From Orlajensenia sp037404875 (GTDB taxonomy: Bacteria; Actinomycetota; Actinomycetes; Actinomycetales; Microbacteriaceae): DNA of 64,000 nucleotides. The notes beneath the pieces are model-generated. The model worked only from the letters and a program-made list of their open reading frames with translations, was not told where the DNA came from and did no database searches. Location: assembly GCF_037404875.1 (NCBI RefSeq), contig NZ_JBBELO010000032.1, positions 39,252-103,251 of the forward strand, written 5' to 3'. Both the position numbers and the translations under genes were made by a program. Positions 8,301-16,364 of this stretch are shown in pieces (the stretch's first letter is position 1; each line of letters begins with the position of its first letter).

Positions 8301-9234
8301 GGACGCCGGCCACCTTCGAGGGCTCGAAGACCCGATGCTGGTCGGCGGAGGAGAGCCGGCCGTAGAGGGGGAGCACCTCGGTGGTGCTCCCTGAGCCCGT
8401 CGAAGGGCCGCCGGAATAGTGGCCGCGGACCGCCTCCTCGGCATCCCGGATCTCGTTCTCGCCCGAGAGGAAGACGAGCACGTCGCCGCTGGACTCGCGC
8501 GCGAGCTCGTCGAGGGCATCGAGGATGCCCTGCAGGTAGTCCTTGTCCTCGACCGCCGCGCCCTCGTCGTCGTTCTCCTCGTTCCCTGAACCCGTCGACG
8601 GACCGGCGTCGGCAACGAGCGGCCGGTACCGGACCTCGACGGGATAGGTACGCCCCGACACCTCGATGATGGGCGCGGGCGTGCCATCGGCATCCGAGAA
8701 GTGCGCCGCGAAGCTCTCGGGGTCGATGGTCGCCGATGTCACGATGACCTTGAGGTCGGGGCGCTTGGGCAGCAGCGTCTTCAGGTACCCGAGCAGGAAG
8801 TCGATGTTGAGGCTGCGCTCGTGGGCCTCGTCGATGATGATGGTGTCGTAGCGGCGCAGCAGGCGGTCGTGGTGCATCTCGTTGAGCAGGATGCCGTCGG
8901 TCATCAGCTTGATGCGGGTCTCGGCCGAGGCCTTGTCGGTGAAGCGCACCTGGTAGCCGACGAGGGCGCCGAGCTCGCTGCCGAGTTCCTCGGCGACGCG
9001 CTCGGCGATGGTGCGGGCGGCCAGGCGGCGCGGCTGCGTGTGGCCGATGCTCGTGCGGCCGAGCTCGAGGCAGATCTTGGGCAGCTGGGTGGTCTTGCCC
9101 GATCCTGTGGCGCCGGCGATGATGACCACCTGGTTGTCGCGGATGGTCGCGGCGATCTCGTCCCGCATCCGGCTGACGGGCAGCTCGGGGGGATAGGAGA
9201 TCGCCGGGATCTCGGGGGCGACGGTCTCAGGCAT
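5353..9234 (-). CDS. hrpA: ATP-dependent RNA helicase HrpA (DEAH box)
   Basis: A 1,293-residue DEAH-box helicase, close to the usual 1,300 of HrpA, which unwinds RNA and in E. coli helps rescue stalled ribosomes. Walker A GATGSGKTT is at 41-49, DEAH at 135-138, motif III SAT near 167-169, and motif VI QRSGRSGRTSAG follows; then come the HA2/OB region and the long C-terminal DUF3418. The ATG at 9234 has GGAGGG just upstream; an in-frame ATG at 9321 lacks this support and would add an unrelated stretch. Two inserts, both encoding GPSTGSG (residues 211-217 and 276-282), come from a repeated DNA element and flank the segment between the two RecA domains. Normal Met and Cys use. Confidence 0.95.
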   Translation of the reverse strand: MPETVAPEIPAISYPPELPVSRMRDEIAATIRDNQVVIIAGATGSGKTTQLPKICLELGRTSIGHTQPRRLAARTIAERVAEELGSELGALVGYQVRFTDKASAETRIKLMTDGILLNEMHHDRLLRRYDTIIIDEAHERSLNIDFLLGYLKTLLPKRPDLKVIVTSATIDPESFAAHFSDADGTPAPIIEVSGRTYPVEVRYRPLVADAGPSTGSGNEENDDEGAAVEDKDYLQGILDALDELARESSGDVLVFLSGENEIRDAEEAVRGHYSGGPSTGSGSTTEVLPLYGRLSSADQHRVFEPSKVAGVRRRIVLATNVAETSLTVPGIRYVVDAGTARISRYSVRSKVQRLPIEAISQASANQRSGRSGRTSAGIAIRLYSEEDFARRPEFTEPEILRTNLAAVILQMISLGLGAIEAFPFLTPPDPRGIKDGMDLLRELNALEGERLSRVGHQLSRLPIDPRFGRMVIESKAQGVSRDVLAIVAGLTIQDPRERPLERRAQADELHARFVDPTSDFLTLLNLWNHLETQQRELSSSAFRRLCKSEFLNYLRVREWQDVHRQLRQLAKPLNLHLAATGEPNPDGIHRALLSGLLSHIGIKDERARQQAASGRRPFTEYLGARGTRFVIFPGSALVKKQPDALMSAELVETARLFARMNAAIDPAWAEPLAGSLAKRNYSEPHWEKKQGAVVAYERVTLYGVPIVPKRRVQFARIEPAYARELFIRHALVEGEWDSQQAFDRANRALRKELAALEERTRRRDILFDDEAVFAFYDHRIPADVYSTRTFEGWWRRARNETPDLLTMTPETLAPEDAVTVDEDAYPAYWQQGDQRYGLRYRFEPGAPDDGVTALIPLALLARVSRVGFDWQVPGLRTELIAAMIKALPKVIRRHVVPANDWAAKIADALPVAPNGSPFAETVAEVIARLSYTPVSAADVDLDRVPPHLRVTFRVVDERGRTLADGKDLRALQAQLSDRARDAVARTFEARPDAPRGPRRTDAPAFPERTGLKSWDVDELPQHVDTRVGGNLIRAYPAIVDEGATVGVRLLATAQEQAAAMPGGIRRLLALAVANPSTYVQQHLTNAEKLALAASPYRSTGTLFDDALLACIDDVLYRVAPSGAFFTRKEFETTRDRVSAVLMDTMFETIGLVGRTLSAARDVERAIKQGTSMQTITAVTDAREQLAGLVFDGFISTTGLDRLRHLPRYLAGITSRLTKLAENPQRDQVWMREVQQVTERYVEAGGTVPIDSHASPALVKARWMIEELRVSLFAQELGTAETVSAQRILKALRG
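8389..8407. repeat. dispersed repeat copy 1 inside hrpA
   Basis: CCCTGAGCCCGTCGAAGGG lies in frame inside hrpA. On the coding (minus) strand it contributes the peptide GPSTGSG. It matches the form of a short dispersed repeat (CCCTGAG-N4-TCGAAGGG) that I recall as common in intergenic regions of Microbacteriaceae. A second, slightly diverged copy lies 177 bases away at 8584. Confidence 0.6.
8584..8602. repeat. dispersed repeat copy 2 inside hrpA
   Basis: CCCTGAACCCGTCGACGGA differs from copy 1 at three positions and again encodes GPSTGSG on the minus strand, followed by an acidic stretch (NEENDDEG). Both copies are in frame and leave the helicase intact. Confidence 0.55.
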
Positions 9235-9294
9235 AGCCCTCCATCGTAAACCGCCGAATGAGCGGATTGAGGCGTACACTGCACGTAAAGAACA

Positions 9295-9311
9295 GCCCTC
9301 ACGCTGAGGGC
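9295..9311 (-). terminator. hairpin downstream of the MFS gene
   Basis: GCCCTCA-CGC-TGAGGGC forms a 7-bp perfect stem with a 3-base loop. Read on the minus strand it is followed by TGTTCTTTACG, a short T-rich run, so it may terminate transcription of the MFS gene at 9391-10800 before hrpA. A second inverted repeat (CGGCTCACG at 9314-9322 and CGTGAGCCG at 9343-9351) lies just ahead of it. Terminator function is inferred. Confidence 0.45.
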
Positions 9312-9390
9312 ATCGGCTCACGATCCGTTGACTTGTCCGGGGCGTGAGCCGTTCTTCGTCTCCCCACTCGAAGCAGCGTTCGTCGTCGGC

Positions 9391-10800
9391 TCAGCGACCG
9401 AGGGTGAACTCCGCCGCCTCGGTGGGCGGGTCCGCTTCGGTCGGGGGTGCCTCCGCGAGGCGCGTCGAGAGCAGGCGATAGGCCCGAGTGCCGAACGCCG
9501 CCAGCGCGAGCACCAGGAGGGCGATTCCCGCGAAGAGGAAGACGAGCGCGATCCCGCGCGCCTCACCGTCGCCGAGCAACCAGCCCCATGCGGCCTTGCC
9601 CTCGTCGGAGTTCATGTACGGGATGATCCAGAACTGCGCGATGGGCGCGATCGCGAACGAGGTGATCGGTGCCGCGGCGGCCTCGAGGGTCTGTGCGAGA
9701 CCGAACACCCGTCCCTGCCGGCGGAACGTCACCACCTTCTGGATCACGGTCTGCTCGGCCGCCTCCACGACCGGGATGATGACCATGTACACCCAGATGC
9801 CGAGCGCGTAGAGCCACCACCACTCGCGCAGGGTGAAGACCGCACCGAGCACGCCCATGCCCGCGACGGCGAGCAGCATCGTCCGCACCGGATTGCGTCC
9901 GAGTCCCCACTTGGCCACGACGAGGCCGCCGATGAGGAAGCCCGTCGACGTGACGCCCAGCACGATTCCCCAGACCTCGACGGGAAACAGCGTGAGCCCG
10001 TAAGGATCCATGAGTGCCATGTAGACACCACCGATGAGGTTGTTGAGCGTGGTGAACAGGATGAGGGTGAACAGTCCGGGGATGGATCGGATGGCTGCGA
10101 TGCTGCCGCGCAGGTCGAACATCGCCGGCCGTTCGCCCTCCGCGGGCACTGGGCGTTCCTCGGGGATCCGGAGGAAGAGGATGTGGATGAGCGCGGCGAG
10201 CGTGGCCCCGATGGCGATCACGAGGGTCCAGCCCATGCCGAGCAGACCGACGGAGAGCCCACTGAAGACGCTCGTCACCATGAAGGCCAGCCCCTGCACG
10301 GTGCCCACCAACCCGTTGGCGTTGGCGTGCCTCTCGACCGGCACGAGCAGCGTCACCGTGGTGGAGAGCGCGATGTTGCGCATGTTCTCGGCCACCGACC
10401 CGAGCAGGATGATGGCGGAGAACAGCCAGAACCAGATATCGCCGAGGTCGAGCAGCTCGGATTCCGGATGGAGGAGGTAGAGCACGCCGGCGATCGCGAA
10501 CGCCACGAGCGGGATGACGCTCGAGGCCACCATCACGGCATGCTTGCGATGGCGGTCCACGATGGTTCCGAACAGGATTCCGAACGCGGCGATGAGGAGC
10601 ATGTACGCTCCGCCGATGATGCCCGTGGCGAGCACGGACCGCGTCTGGAGGTAGACCCAGAACGTGAGGGCGAACCACAGGAAGCTCGTGGTCACGTTGG
10701 CGAGCATCGTGTTGACGAGCACCTGGATGAAGGTGCGCATGCCGTTGGCCGGCGGCGTCGGATGGACTGCCTCTGCGGAGGCCTCGTCGTGCTCCGTCAT
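9391..10800 (-). CDS. major facilitator superfamily transporter
   Basis: A 469-residue integral membrane protein with about twelve hydrophobic segments from roughly residue 20 to 445, and short polar tails. The cytoplasmic loop between helices 2 and 3 carries FGTIVDRHRKH, the MFS motif-A position. A central polar loop (LRIPEERPVPAEGERP) separates the two six-helix halves. This architecture fits the EntS/multidrug-efflux-like MFS group; the substrate is unknown and export is more likely than uptake. The start is supported by TAAGCT placed 6 bases before the ATG (leaderless type). It is transcribed divergently from the membrane-protein gene at 10969, with a long hairpin between the two promoters. 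Confidence 0.85.
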   Translation of the reverse strand: MTEHDEASAEAVHPTPPANGMRTFIQVLVNTMLANVTTSFLWFALTFWVYLQTRSVLATGIIGGAYMLLIAAFGILFGTIVDRHRKHAVMVASSVIPLVAFAIAGVLYLLHPESELLDLGDIWFWLFSAIILLGSVAENMRNIALSTTVTLLVPVERHANANGLVGTVQGLAFMVTSVFSGLSVGLLGMGWTLVIAIGATLAALIHILFLRIPEERPVPAEGERPAMFDLRGSIAAIRSIPGLFTLILFTTLNNLIGGVYMALMDPYGLTLFPVEVWGIVLGVTSTGFLIGGLVVAKWGLGRNPVRTMLLAVAGMGVLGAVFTLREWWWLYALGIWVYMVIIPVVEAAEQTVIQKVVTFRRQGRVFGLAQTLEAAAAPITSFAIAPIAQFWIIPYMNSDEGKAAWGWLLGDGEARGIALVFLFAGIALLVLALAAFGTRAYRLLSTRLAEAPPTEADPPTEAAEFTLGR

Positions 10801-10853
10801 GGTGCGAGCTTAATCGCGCCCACTGACGCTGCCAATGGACCGCGTCGGGGTCG

Positions 10854-10906
10854 ACTTGCCACTTCTTGCGGCTTCGCGCGCGGGGAAATCGCAAAAAGTG
10901 GCAAGT
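10854..10906. repeat. long inverted repeat between divergent genes
   Basis: ACTTGCCACTTCTTGCG (10854-10870) pairs with CGCAAAAAGTGGCAAGT (10890-10906): 17 bp with a single mismatch and a 19-base loop. It lies between the two divergent transcription starts, so it is neither a 3'-end terminator nor inside a gene. It resembles a REP-type element or an operator. Confidence 0.55.
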
Positions 10907-10932
10907 GGGCGAAAGATCGGGCGACAAAACTG

Positions 10933-10968
10933 TTGACTCAGCAAAGTGGTTTGCGGTACAAAGTAGTC
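10933..10968 (+). promoter_or_regulatory. leaderless promoter of the HTH/ABC exporter operon
   Basis: TTGACT (10933-10938), 18 bases, TACAAA (10957-10962), then 6 bases to the ATG at 10969. There is no Shine-Dalgarno sequence, so transcription probably starts on or next to the start codon. This is one of the few promoters here with a near-consensus -35 box. Confidence 0.6.
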
Positions 10969-11640
10969 ATGAACGCGATCAACGCTTCCGATGACGAGGC
11001 CCTGGACCCCGCCGCCGCGCTCGCACTGCTGAACGATCAGCAGCGCGACATCGCCCGCCAGCTGGCCTCTCTCGTGCCGTGGATCCTGTTCGCATGGGGC
11101 GTCGCCTGGACCGTCGGCTTCGGGATGCTGTGGCTCATCGACGGAGCACGCCCGGCATTCTCGGTTCCCTGGCCGGTGGCGGCGGTCGTCTTCGCCGCTC
11201 TCAACCTCGCCGCACTCATCGCCACGGCCATCCTCGGGGTGCGCAGCGGTCGCGGCATCCGCACGGCGCCGGATGCCGCCTTCACCGGAGCCGTCTACGG
11301 CTCCACGTGGACGATCGGCTTCGTCGTGATCTTCGCCTTCGGAGCGGCCCTGCAGGTCAACGGCATGGACCCGTCGCTCAGCAGCATCTACTACCCGACG
11401 GCCTCGGCGGCCTTCGTGGGCATCATGTACATCCTCGCGGGGGGCATCTGGCACACCTGGTCGATGATCGTGCTCGGCGGCTGGTTCGCGCTCGTCGCGG
11501 CGGTCGCGCCCTTCTTCGGCTACCCCGCGAACTACCTCATCTTCGCCGTCGCCGGCGGCGGCGTCTTCCTTCTCGGTGCTCTCGCGGCCTGGATCCGCAT
11601 CGCCCGTGGTGCCCCCGCCAAGGGGATGCGTCGTGCCTGA
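10969..11640 (+). CDS. six-helix integral membrane protein of unknown function
   Basis: A 223-residue protein with a short polar N-terminus and six predicted membrane segments (about residues 26-50, 63-88, 103-125, 137-160 and two between 163 and 210), ending in the basic tail KGMRRA. I do not recognise a characterised family. It is the first gene of a four-gene operon (membrane protein, winged-helix regulator, ABC ATPase, ABC-2 permease). This layout is common for small exporters in Actinobacteria, in which the HTH protein represses the operon. The next gene's GTG start lies inside this gene, 6 bases before the last base of the stop. Role unknown; perhaps a sensor or accessory subunit of the exporter. 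Confidence 0.75.
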   Translation: MNAINASDDEALDPAAALALLNDQQRDIARQLASLVPWILFAWGVAWTVGFGMLWLIDGARPAFSVPWPVAAVVFAALNLAALIATAILGVRSGRGIRTAPDAAFTGAVYGSTWTIGFVVIFAFGAALQVNGMDPSLSSIYYPTASAAFVGIMYILAGGIWHTWSMIVLGGWFALVAAVAPFFGYPANYLIFAVAGGGVFLLGALAAWIRIARGAPAKGMRRA

Positions 11641-11929
11641 CCTCGACCCCGTCATCCATGCGCAGGCGCGACTGCGCATCACCGCGGCCCTCGCGACACT
11701 GGGCGAGGGGGACAGCATCACCTTCCCGCGACTGCAGGAGTTGCTCGACATGACCGCCGGAAACCTGTCGACCCACCTGCGCAAGCTCGAGGAGGCCGGC
11801 TACGCCGAGGTCACCAAGACCTTCACCGGCCGCACGCCGGTCACCTACGTCGCGCTCAGCCGCATCGGCCGGCGCGCCTTCGAGGACTACATGGACGCGC
11901 TGCGCGCGCTCCTGGGGAGCACATCATGA
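11633..11929 (+). CDS. winged-helix transcriptional regulator
   Basis: A 98-residue single-domain DNA-binding protein. The helix-turn-helix is visible as ITFPRLQELLDMTAGNLSTH with the following wing AGYAEVTKTFTGRTPVTYVALS, and the C-terminal helix (FEDYMDALRALL) probably dimerises. This is the short winged-helix form often annotated as HTH_34/ArsR-like. GTG at 11633 is chosen because AAGGGG precedes it at good spacing and it overlaps the membrane-protein stop. Its stop overlaps the ATPase start (ATGA), so it is co-translated with the exporter and probably controls its own operon. No metal-binding Cys are present. Confidence 0.85.
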   Translation: MPDLDPVIHAQARLRITAALATLGEGDSITFPRLQELLDMTAGNLSTHLRKLEEAGYAEVTKTFTGRTPVTYVALSRIGRRAFEDYMDALRALLGSTS

Positions 11930-12855
11930 GCCTGGCATCGCTGCACAGCGTCACCCGCCGCTTCGGCGAGGTGGTGGCGCTCGACGACGTGAGCATCGAC
12001 ATCCGGCCCGGAAGCATCGTCGGCCTTCTCGGTCCCAACGGCGCGGGCAAGACGACGGTGCTCTCCCTGCTCACCGGCCTGCGCCGGCCGAGCAGTGGCG
12101 AGGTGCTGCTGTTCGGCGGTTCGCCGCGCGACTATCGCAATCGGCAGCGGCTCGGCTCCACGCCGCAGGAGTCCGCTCTGCCGCCGACCCTGCGGGTCTC
12201 AGAGGTGATCGACTATGTCGGCGCGCACTTCGAGAACCGGATGCCGACGGCCGCGCTCGCCGAGGAGTTCGGCCTCGAGTCGCTGCTGCGCCGCCAGACC
12301 GGCTCGCTCTCCGGAGGGCAGAAGCGCCGGCTCTCCGTCGCGCTCGCCTTCGTGGGGCGCCCAGAACTCGTGCTGCTCGACGAGCCGACGACCGGGCTCG
12401 ATGTCGAGGGCCGCCGAGCTCTCTGGGATGCCGTGCGGCGCCAGCACGAGGCGGGCGCGACCGTCGTCATCACCAGTCACTATCTCGAGGAGATCGAGGC
12501 CCTCGCCGAACGCGTGCTGGTCATCACGGGCGGGCAGGTCGTCGCCGACGACACGCTCGATGCCGTCGTCGCCCGTGTCGGGCTCAGCCAGGTGCGCCTG
12601 CGCACGCCGCTTCAGCAGCGCGTCAGCGAACTGCAGGGCGTCGCGCGTTCCGAGATCGGTGACGACGGCGCCACGACCTTCTCGGTGACGGATGCCGACC
12701 GGCTGATCGTCGACATCGTGCGCTCCGGCATCCCGTTCTCCGACCTGGCGGTGCGGCGGGCGACCCTCGAGGAGGCCTTCCTCGGGCTCACCGAGAACGC
12801 GACAGCCCCCGCCGCACCCCAGACAGCACCCGAGATCGAGGAGATGTCGCGATGA
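11926..12855 (+). CDS. ABC-2 type exporter, ATP-binding subunit
   Basis: A 309-residue ATPase of the CcmA/DrrA-like export group. Walker A is GPNGAGKTT (36-44), the signature LSGGQKRR is near 128-135 and Walker B LVLLDEPTTGLD near 147-158, with VITSHYLEEIE as the H-loop. A C-terminal extension of about 90 residues ending in the LEEAFLGLT motif is typical of drug or antibiotic exporters of this class. It overlaps its regulator upstream and its permease downstream (ATGA at 12852). The substrate is unknown. Confidence 0.9.
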   Translation: MSLASLHSVTRRFGEVVALDDVSIDIRPGSIVGLLGPNGAGKTTVLSLLTGLRRPSSGEVLLFGGSPRDYRNRQRLGSTPQESALPPTLRVSEVIDYVGAHFENRMPTAALAEEFGLESLLRRQTGSLSGGQKRRLSVALAFVGRPELVLLDEPTTGLDVEGRRALWDAVRRQHEAGATVVITSHYLEEIEALAERVLVITGGQVVADDTLDAVVARVGLSQVRLRTPLQQRVSELQGVARSEIGDDGATTFSVTDADRLIVDIVRSGIPFSDLAVRRATLEEAFLGLTENATAPAAPQTAPEIEEMSR

Positions 12856-13604
12856 GCACCTTCGGGCTCACCCTCACCCACGCCAAGTACAACCTCATCG
12901 AGACGGCGCGCATCCCGATCGCGCTCATCGGCTCGCTCGTGTTCCCGGCGCTGGCCCTGCTGTTCTTCGTCATCCCGCAGCGGGTGGTGGCCGAGAACGC
13001 GCTCTACGCCACGCAGGCGGTCATCTCGCTCAGCGTGTTCGCCGTCATGTCGAACGCGCTGTTCAGCTTCGGCCTCACCATCGCGGAGAACCGCGAGAAG
13101 CCGTGGGACCCCTACCTGCGCACCTTGCCCGCGCCCGGAGTCGCGCGCGTGCTCGCCCAGGTCGTCTCCACCGGAGGCCTGGGGCTCGCCGCCATCATCC
13201 CCGTGATCGTGCTCGGCGCCCTCTTCACCGCCGCCCAGGCGTCGCCGTTGCACGTTCTCGCCGGGCTGGTCGCTCTCGCGGTCGGCGCGCTGCCGTTCAT
13301 GTTCATCGGCATCAGCATCGGCTACGCGATGCCCGCCAAGGCCGCGATCGCCGTGGTGCAGGTGGTCATGTTCGCCCTGGCCTTCATCGGCGGGCTGTTC
13401 CTGCCGCCGCTGCTGTTCGCCGACTGGCTGAACACTCTCTCGACCTTCACGCCGTCGCGGCAGGCGCGCGAACTCGTCATCTGGGCGGTGCAGGGCGGAG
13501 ACCTTGCCCCGTGGGTGTGGATCGGGGTGCTGTCGTGGACGCTGGCGACCTTCCTGCTCGCGCTCGTGCTGTTCCGGCGCGACGAGGGCCGGCGTTACCG
13601 CTGA
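12852..13604 (+). CDS. ABC-2 type exporter, permease subunit
   Basis: A 250-residue membrane protein with six hydrophobic segments: an amphipathic N-terminus, a helix ending near the FFVIP stretch, then the characteristic LFSFGLTIAENREKPWDPYLRTLP cytoplasmic region (here split by helices), and a terminal pair with a charged RRDEGRRYR tail. It pairs with the ATPase at 11926, whose stop it overlaps. It ends the four-gene operon. Substrate unknown. Confidence 0.88.
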   Translation: MSTFGLTLTHAKYNLIETARIPIALIGSLVFPALALLFFVIPQRVVAENALYATQAVISLSVFAVMSNALFSFGLTIAENREKPWDPYLRTLPAPGVARVLAQVVSTGGLGLAAIIPVIVLGALFTAAQASPLHVLAGLVALAVGALPFMFIGISIGYAMPAKAAIAVVQVVMFALAFIGGLFLPPLLFADWLNTLSTFTPSRQARELVIWAVQGGDLAPWVWIGVLSWTLATFLLALVLFRRDEGRRYR

Positions 13605-13661
13605 TTTCGCGCCGAGCGCAACCCCGGTTCGCGCGCTGCGCGAGAGGAGCAGGATGGGGGC

Positions 13662-14489
13662 ATGACAGTTCCCACGCTCACGCTCAACGACGGCAACACC
13701 ATTCCCCAGCTCGGCTTCGGCGTCTTCCGCGTCGATCCCGCTGAGACCGAGCGCGTCGTCACCGATGCCCTCGAGGTGGGATACCGCCACCTCGACACCG
13801 CCCGCATCTACGGCAATGAGAAGGGCGTGGGCCGGGCGATCGCCGACTCGGGCATCGCGCGCGAGGAGCTCTTCATCACGACGAAGCTGTGGAACGACGA
13901 CCAGGGCGGCTCTTCCGCGCACAAGGCGTTCGACAAGAGCCTGGACCGACTGGGACTCGACTACGTCGACCTCTACCTCATCCACTGGCCGGTGCCGAGC
14001 AAGGACCGCTACGTCGAGAGCTGGAAGGCCCTCGAGGAGATCAAGGCCTCCGGCCGGGCGCGCTCCATCGGCGTCAGCAACTTCCTCGCGCACCACCTCG
14101 AGCGACTGCTCGGCGAGACCGAGATCGTGCCCGCCGTCGACCAGATCGAGCTGCACCCCGCGCACCAGCAGCTCGAGACCACCGCGTTCGCACGTGAGCA
14201 CGGCATCCACATCGAGGCGTGGGGTCCCCTCGGCCAGGGCAAGTATCCGCTGTTCGAGGAGCCGGCGGTGGCGGATGCCGCTGCCGCGCACGGCAAGTCG
14301 CCCGCCCAGGCGGTGCTGCGCTGGCACATCCAGACCGGCAACATCGTCTTCCCCAAGTCCAACTCGCGGGAACGCATGGCCGAGAACTTCGACATCTTCG
14401 ACTTCGAGCTCACCGACGACGAGGTGGCCGCCATCAGTGCCCTCGAGCGCGGCGGTCGCGTCAGCGCGCATCCCGACGAGGTCGAGTGA
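13662..14489 (+). CDS. aldo/keto reductase
   Basis: A 275-residue NADPH-dependent oxidoreductase of the AKR superfamily, close in form to bacterial 2,5-diketo-gluconate reductases. The catalytic tetrad is D45, Y50 (DTARIYGNEKG), K75 (TTKLW) and H108 (LIHWP). The C-terminal cofactor-binding stretch IVFPKSNSRERMAEN is present. The length is normal for the family. CAGGAT lies 6 bases before the ATG (leaderless-like). The next gene starts 5 bases after its stop, so the two are likely co-transcribed. The physiological carbonyl substrate is unknown. Confidence 0.92.
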   Translation: MTVPTLTLNDGNTIPQLGFGVFRVDPAETERVVTDALEVGYRHLDTARIYGNEKGVGRAIADSGIAREELFITTKLWNDDQGGSSAHKAFDKSLDRLGLDYVDLYLIHWPVPSKDRYVESWKALEEIKASGRARSIGVSNFLAHHLERLLGETEIVPAVDQIELHPAHQQLETTAFAREHGIHIEAWGPLGQGKYPLFEEPAVADAAAAHGKSPAQAVLRWHIQTGNIVFPKSNSRERMAENFDIFDFELTDDEVAAISALERGGRVSAHPDEVE

Positions 14490-14493
14490 GCGC

Positions 14494-16338
14494 GTGAACC
14501 GCCTCGCCGCATCCGCGTCCCCCTACCTGCTGCAGCACGCCGACAACCCCGTCGACTGGTGGCCGTGGGGCGCGGATGCGTTCGCCGAGGCCCGCCGGCG
14601 CGACGTGCCGGTGTTCATCTCCATCGGCTACGCCACCTGCCACTGGTGCCACGTGATGGCGCGCGAAAGCTTCAGCGACCCTGTGGTCGCGGCCTACCTT
14701 AACGACAACTTCGTGAGCATCAAGGTCGACCGCGAGGAGCATCCCGACGTCGACGCGAGCTACATCACGGCGGCGGGCGTGTTCACCCGCAACCTCGGCT
14801 GGCCGCTGTCGATCTTCGCGACACCGGCCGGGCTCACCTTCTTCGCCGGCACCTACTTTCCGCCGCGTCCCGTCGGCAACACACCCGAGTTCCTGCGGGT
14901 GCTCGGTGCGGTGACCGATGCCTGGGCGAACCGACGCGACGAGCTCACCACGCAGGCCGAGGCGATCGGGCAGGCCATCGCCACGGCTTCCGTGCGCGCG
15001 GGCGAGGGAGCCGGGCTGCCCGACGTCGCCGCGCTCGAGGCGGCGGGCGCGATGCTCGCAGAGCAGGAGGACCGCCAGTACGGCGGCTTCGGCGACGAGC
15101 CCAAGTTCCCGGTGGCGACGGTGCTCGGTTTCCTGCTCGAGCTCGGGGGAGAGGGCGACGCGCTCGCCGCCCGCACCCTCAAGGGGCTCGGCGCATCCGG
15201 GCTGCGCGACAGCGTCGAAGGGGGCTTCTTCCGCTACGCCACCCGGCGCGACTGGACCGACCCGCACTACGAGCGGATGCTCTACGACAACGCCCTGCTG
15301 CTCGAGGACTACACCGCCGCCTGGCTGGCCGACCCGGGTCGGGAGTGGGCGGGTCTGGTCGCCGACGGGATCGCACGGTTCCTGACCGGCGTCCTGCAGC
15401 TGCCGAGCGGCGGCTTCGCGAGCGGACAGGACTCCGAGAGCGTCGTCGACGGCGCCCGCACGGAGGGTGGCTACTACCGGCTCGACGAGGAGGCCCGAAG
15501 CCGGCAGAAGCCGCCCGCGCTGGACCGCAAGGTGCTCAGCGGCTGGAACGGCCTGGCGATCGCCGCGCTGGCACGCGCCGGATTCGCATTCGACCGGCCC
15601 GACTGGCTGCAGGCTGCCCGGCGCGCGGCCGACGACCTTCTCGAGCGACACGTGCTCGATGACCGCCTGGTGCGCGCCTCCCTCGACGGCCGGGCCTCGG
15701 ATGCGGTGGCCACGCTCGAGGACTACGGCATGCTCGCGGGCGGACTCGTCGCGCTCGGCACCGCGACGGGCGACGTGCGCTACGCCGAGGCCGCGCGGGG
15801 ACTCATCGACGCGACGCTGACCGAGTCCGACGATGCCGGCGCGTTCACGATGCCCGGCGGAGCCGATCCCGTGCTCGTGGCCAACGGCATCGCGCTCGCG
15901 GCCGATCCCAGCGAGGGTGCCTACCCATCGGGAATCAGCGCCTGCGCGGATGCCGCCTACCGCCTCTACCTGCTCACCGGCGATCGCCGCTACCGCGATG
16001 CCGCCGAAGCGGCGCTCGCCCCCCTCGGGCAGGACGCCCTGCGTGTCCCCCTCGCCTTCGGCGGCGCGCTCGCGACCATGCGCCGTCTTGCCGCTCCCGT
16101 GACCCAGCTCGTGACCGTGCTCTCCGAGGTGACGCCGGCGCATGACCCGCTCGTCGCCGCCAGTCGCAGGCGCACCGCATCCGTCGTCACGATCGTCACC
16201 GACGCACAGGCACAGCAGTGGGCGGATGCCGGCTTCGAGCTGCTCGAGGCGCGCACGAGCCGCGAGGGCCGAGCCGCCGCCTACCTCTGCGAGCAGTTCA
16301 CCTGCCGTCTTCCGGTCACCGAGGCGTCTGCCCTCTAG
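14494..16338 (+). CDS. thioredoxin-domain protein of the YyaL/SSP411 (DUF255) family
   Basis: A 614-residue cytoplasmic protein. An N-terminal thioredoxin-like domain begins with the family signature NPVDWWPW and carries the CHWC motif (49-52) followed by VMARESF. The rest is an alpha/alpha-toroid like that of N-acylglucosamine epimerases (EDRQYGGFGDEPKFP, PHYERMLYDNALL). The family is conserved from bacteria to mammals, but its biochemical role is not settled. Length is slightly below the usual 640-680. GTG at 14494 is the first in-frame start after the aldo/keto reductase stop and directly precedes the conserved NRLAASASPYL. Its six Cys and several Met show ordinary sulfur use. Confidence 0.9.
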   Translation: MNRLAASASPYLLQHADNPVDWWPWGADAFAEARRRDVPVFISIGYATCHWCHVMARESFSDPVVAAYLNDNFVSIKVDREEHPDVDASYITAAGVFTRNLGWPLSIFATPAGLTFFAGTYFPPRPVGNTPEFLRVLGAVTDAWANRRDELTTQAEAIGQAIATASVRAGEGAGLPDVAALEAAGAMLAEQEDRQYGGFGDEPKFPVATVLGFLLELGGEGDALAARTLKGLGASGLRDSVEGGFFRYATRRDWTDPHYERMLYDNALLLEDYTAAWLADPGREWAGLVADGIARFLTGVLQLPSGGFASGQDSESVVDGARTEGGYYRLDEEARSRQKPPALDRKVLSGWNGLAIAALARAGFAFDRPDWLQAARRAADDLLERHVLDDRLVRASLDGRASDAVATLEDYGMLAGGLVALGTATGDVRYAEAARGLIDATLTESDDAGAFTMPGGADPVLVANGIALAADPSEGAYPSGISACADAAYRLYLLTGDRRYRDAAEAALAPLGQDALRVPLAFGGALATMRRLAAPVTQLVTVLSEVTPAHDPLVAASRRRTASVVTIVTDAQAQQWADAGFELLEARTSREGRAAAYLCEQFTCRLPVTEASAL

Positions 16339-16364
16339 CAAGTCGGAGCGCAGGGTGCCGTTTC

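Noticed and set aside
9314..9351. Second inverted repeat CGGCTCACG/CGTGAGCCG as a separate terminator
   Set aside because: The 20-base loop is long and no T-run follows; the 7-bp hairpin at 9295 is the better candidate, so it is only mentioned there.
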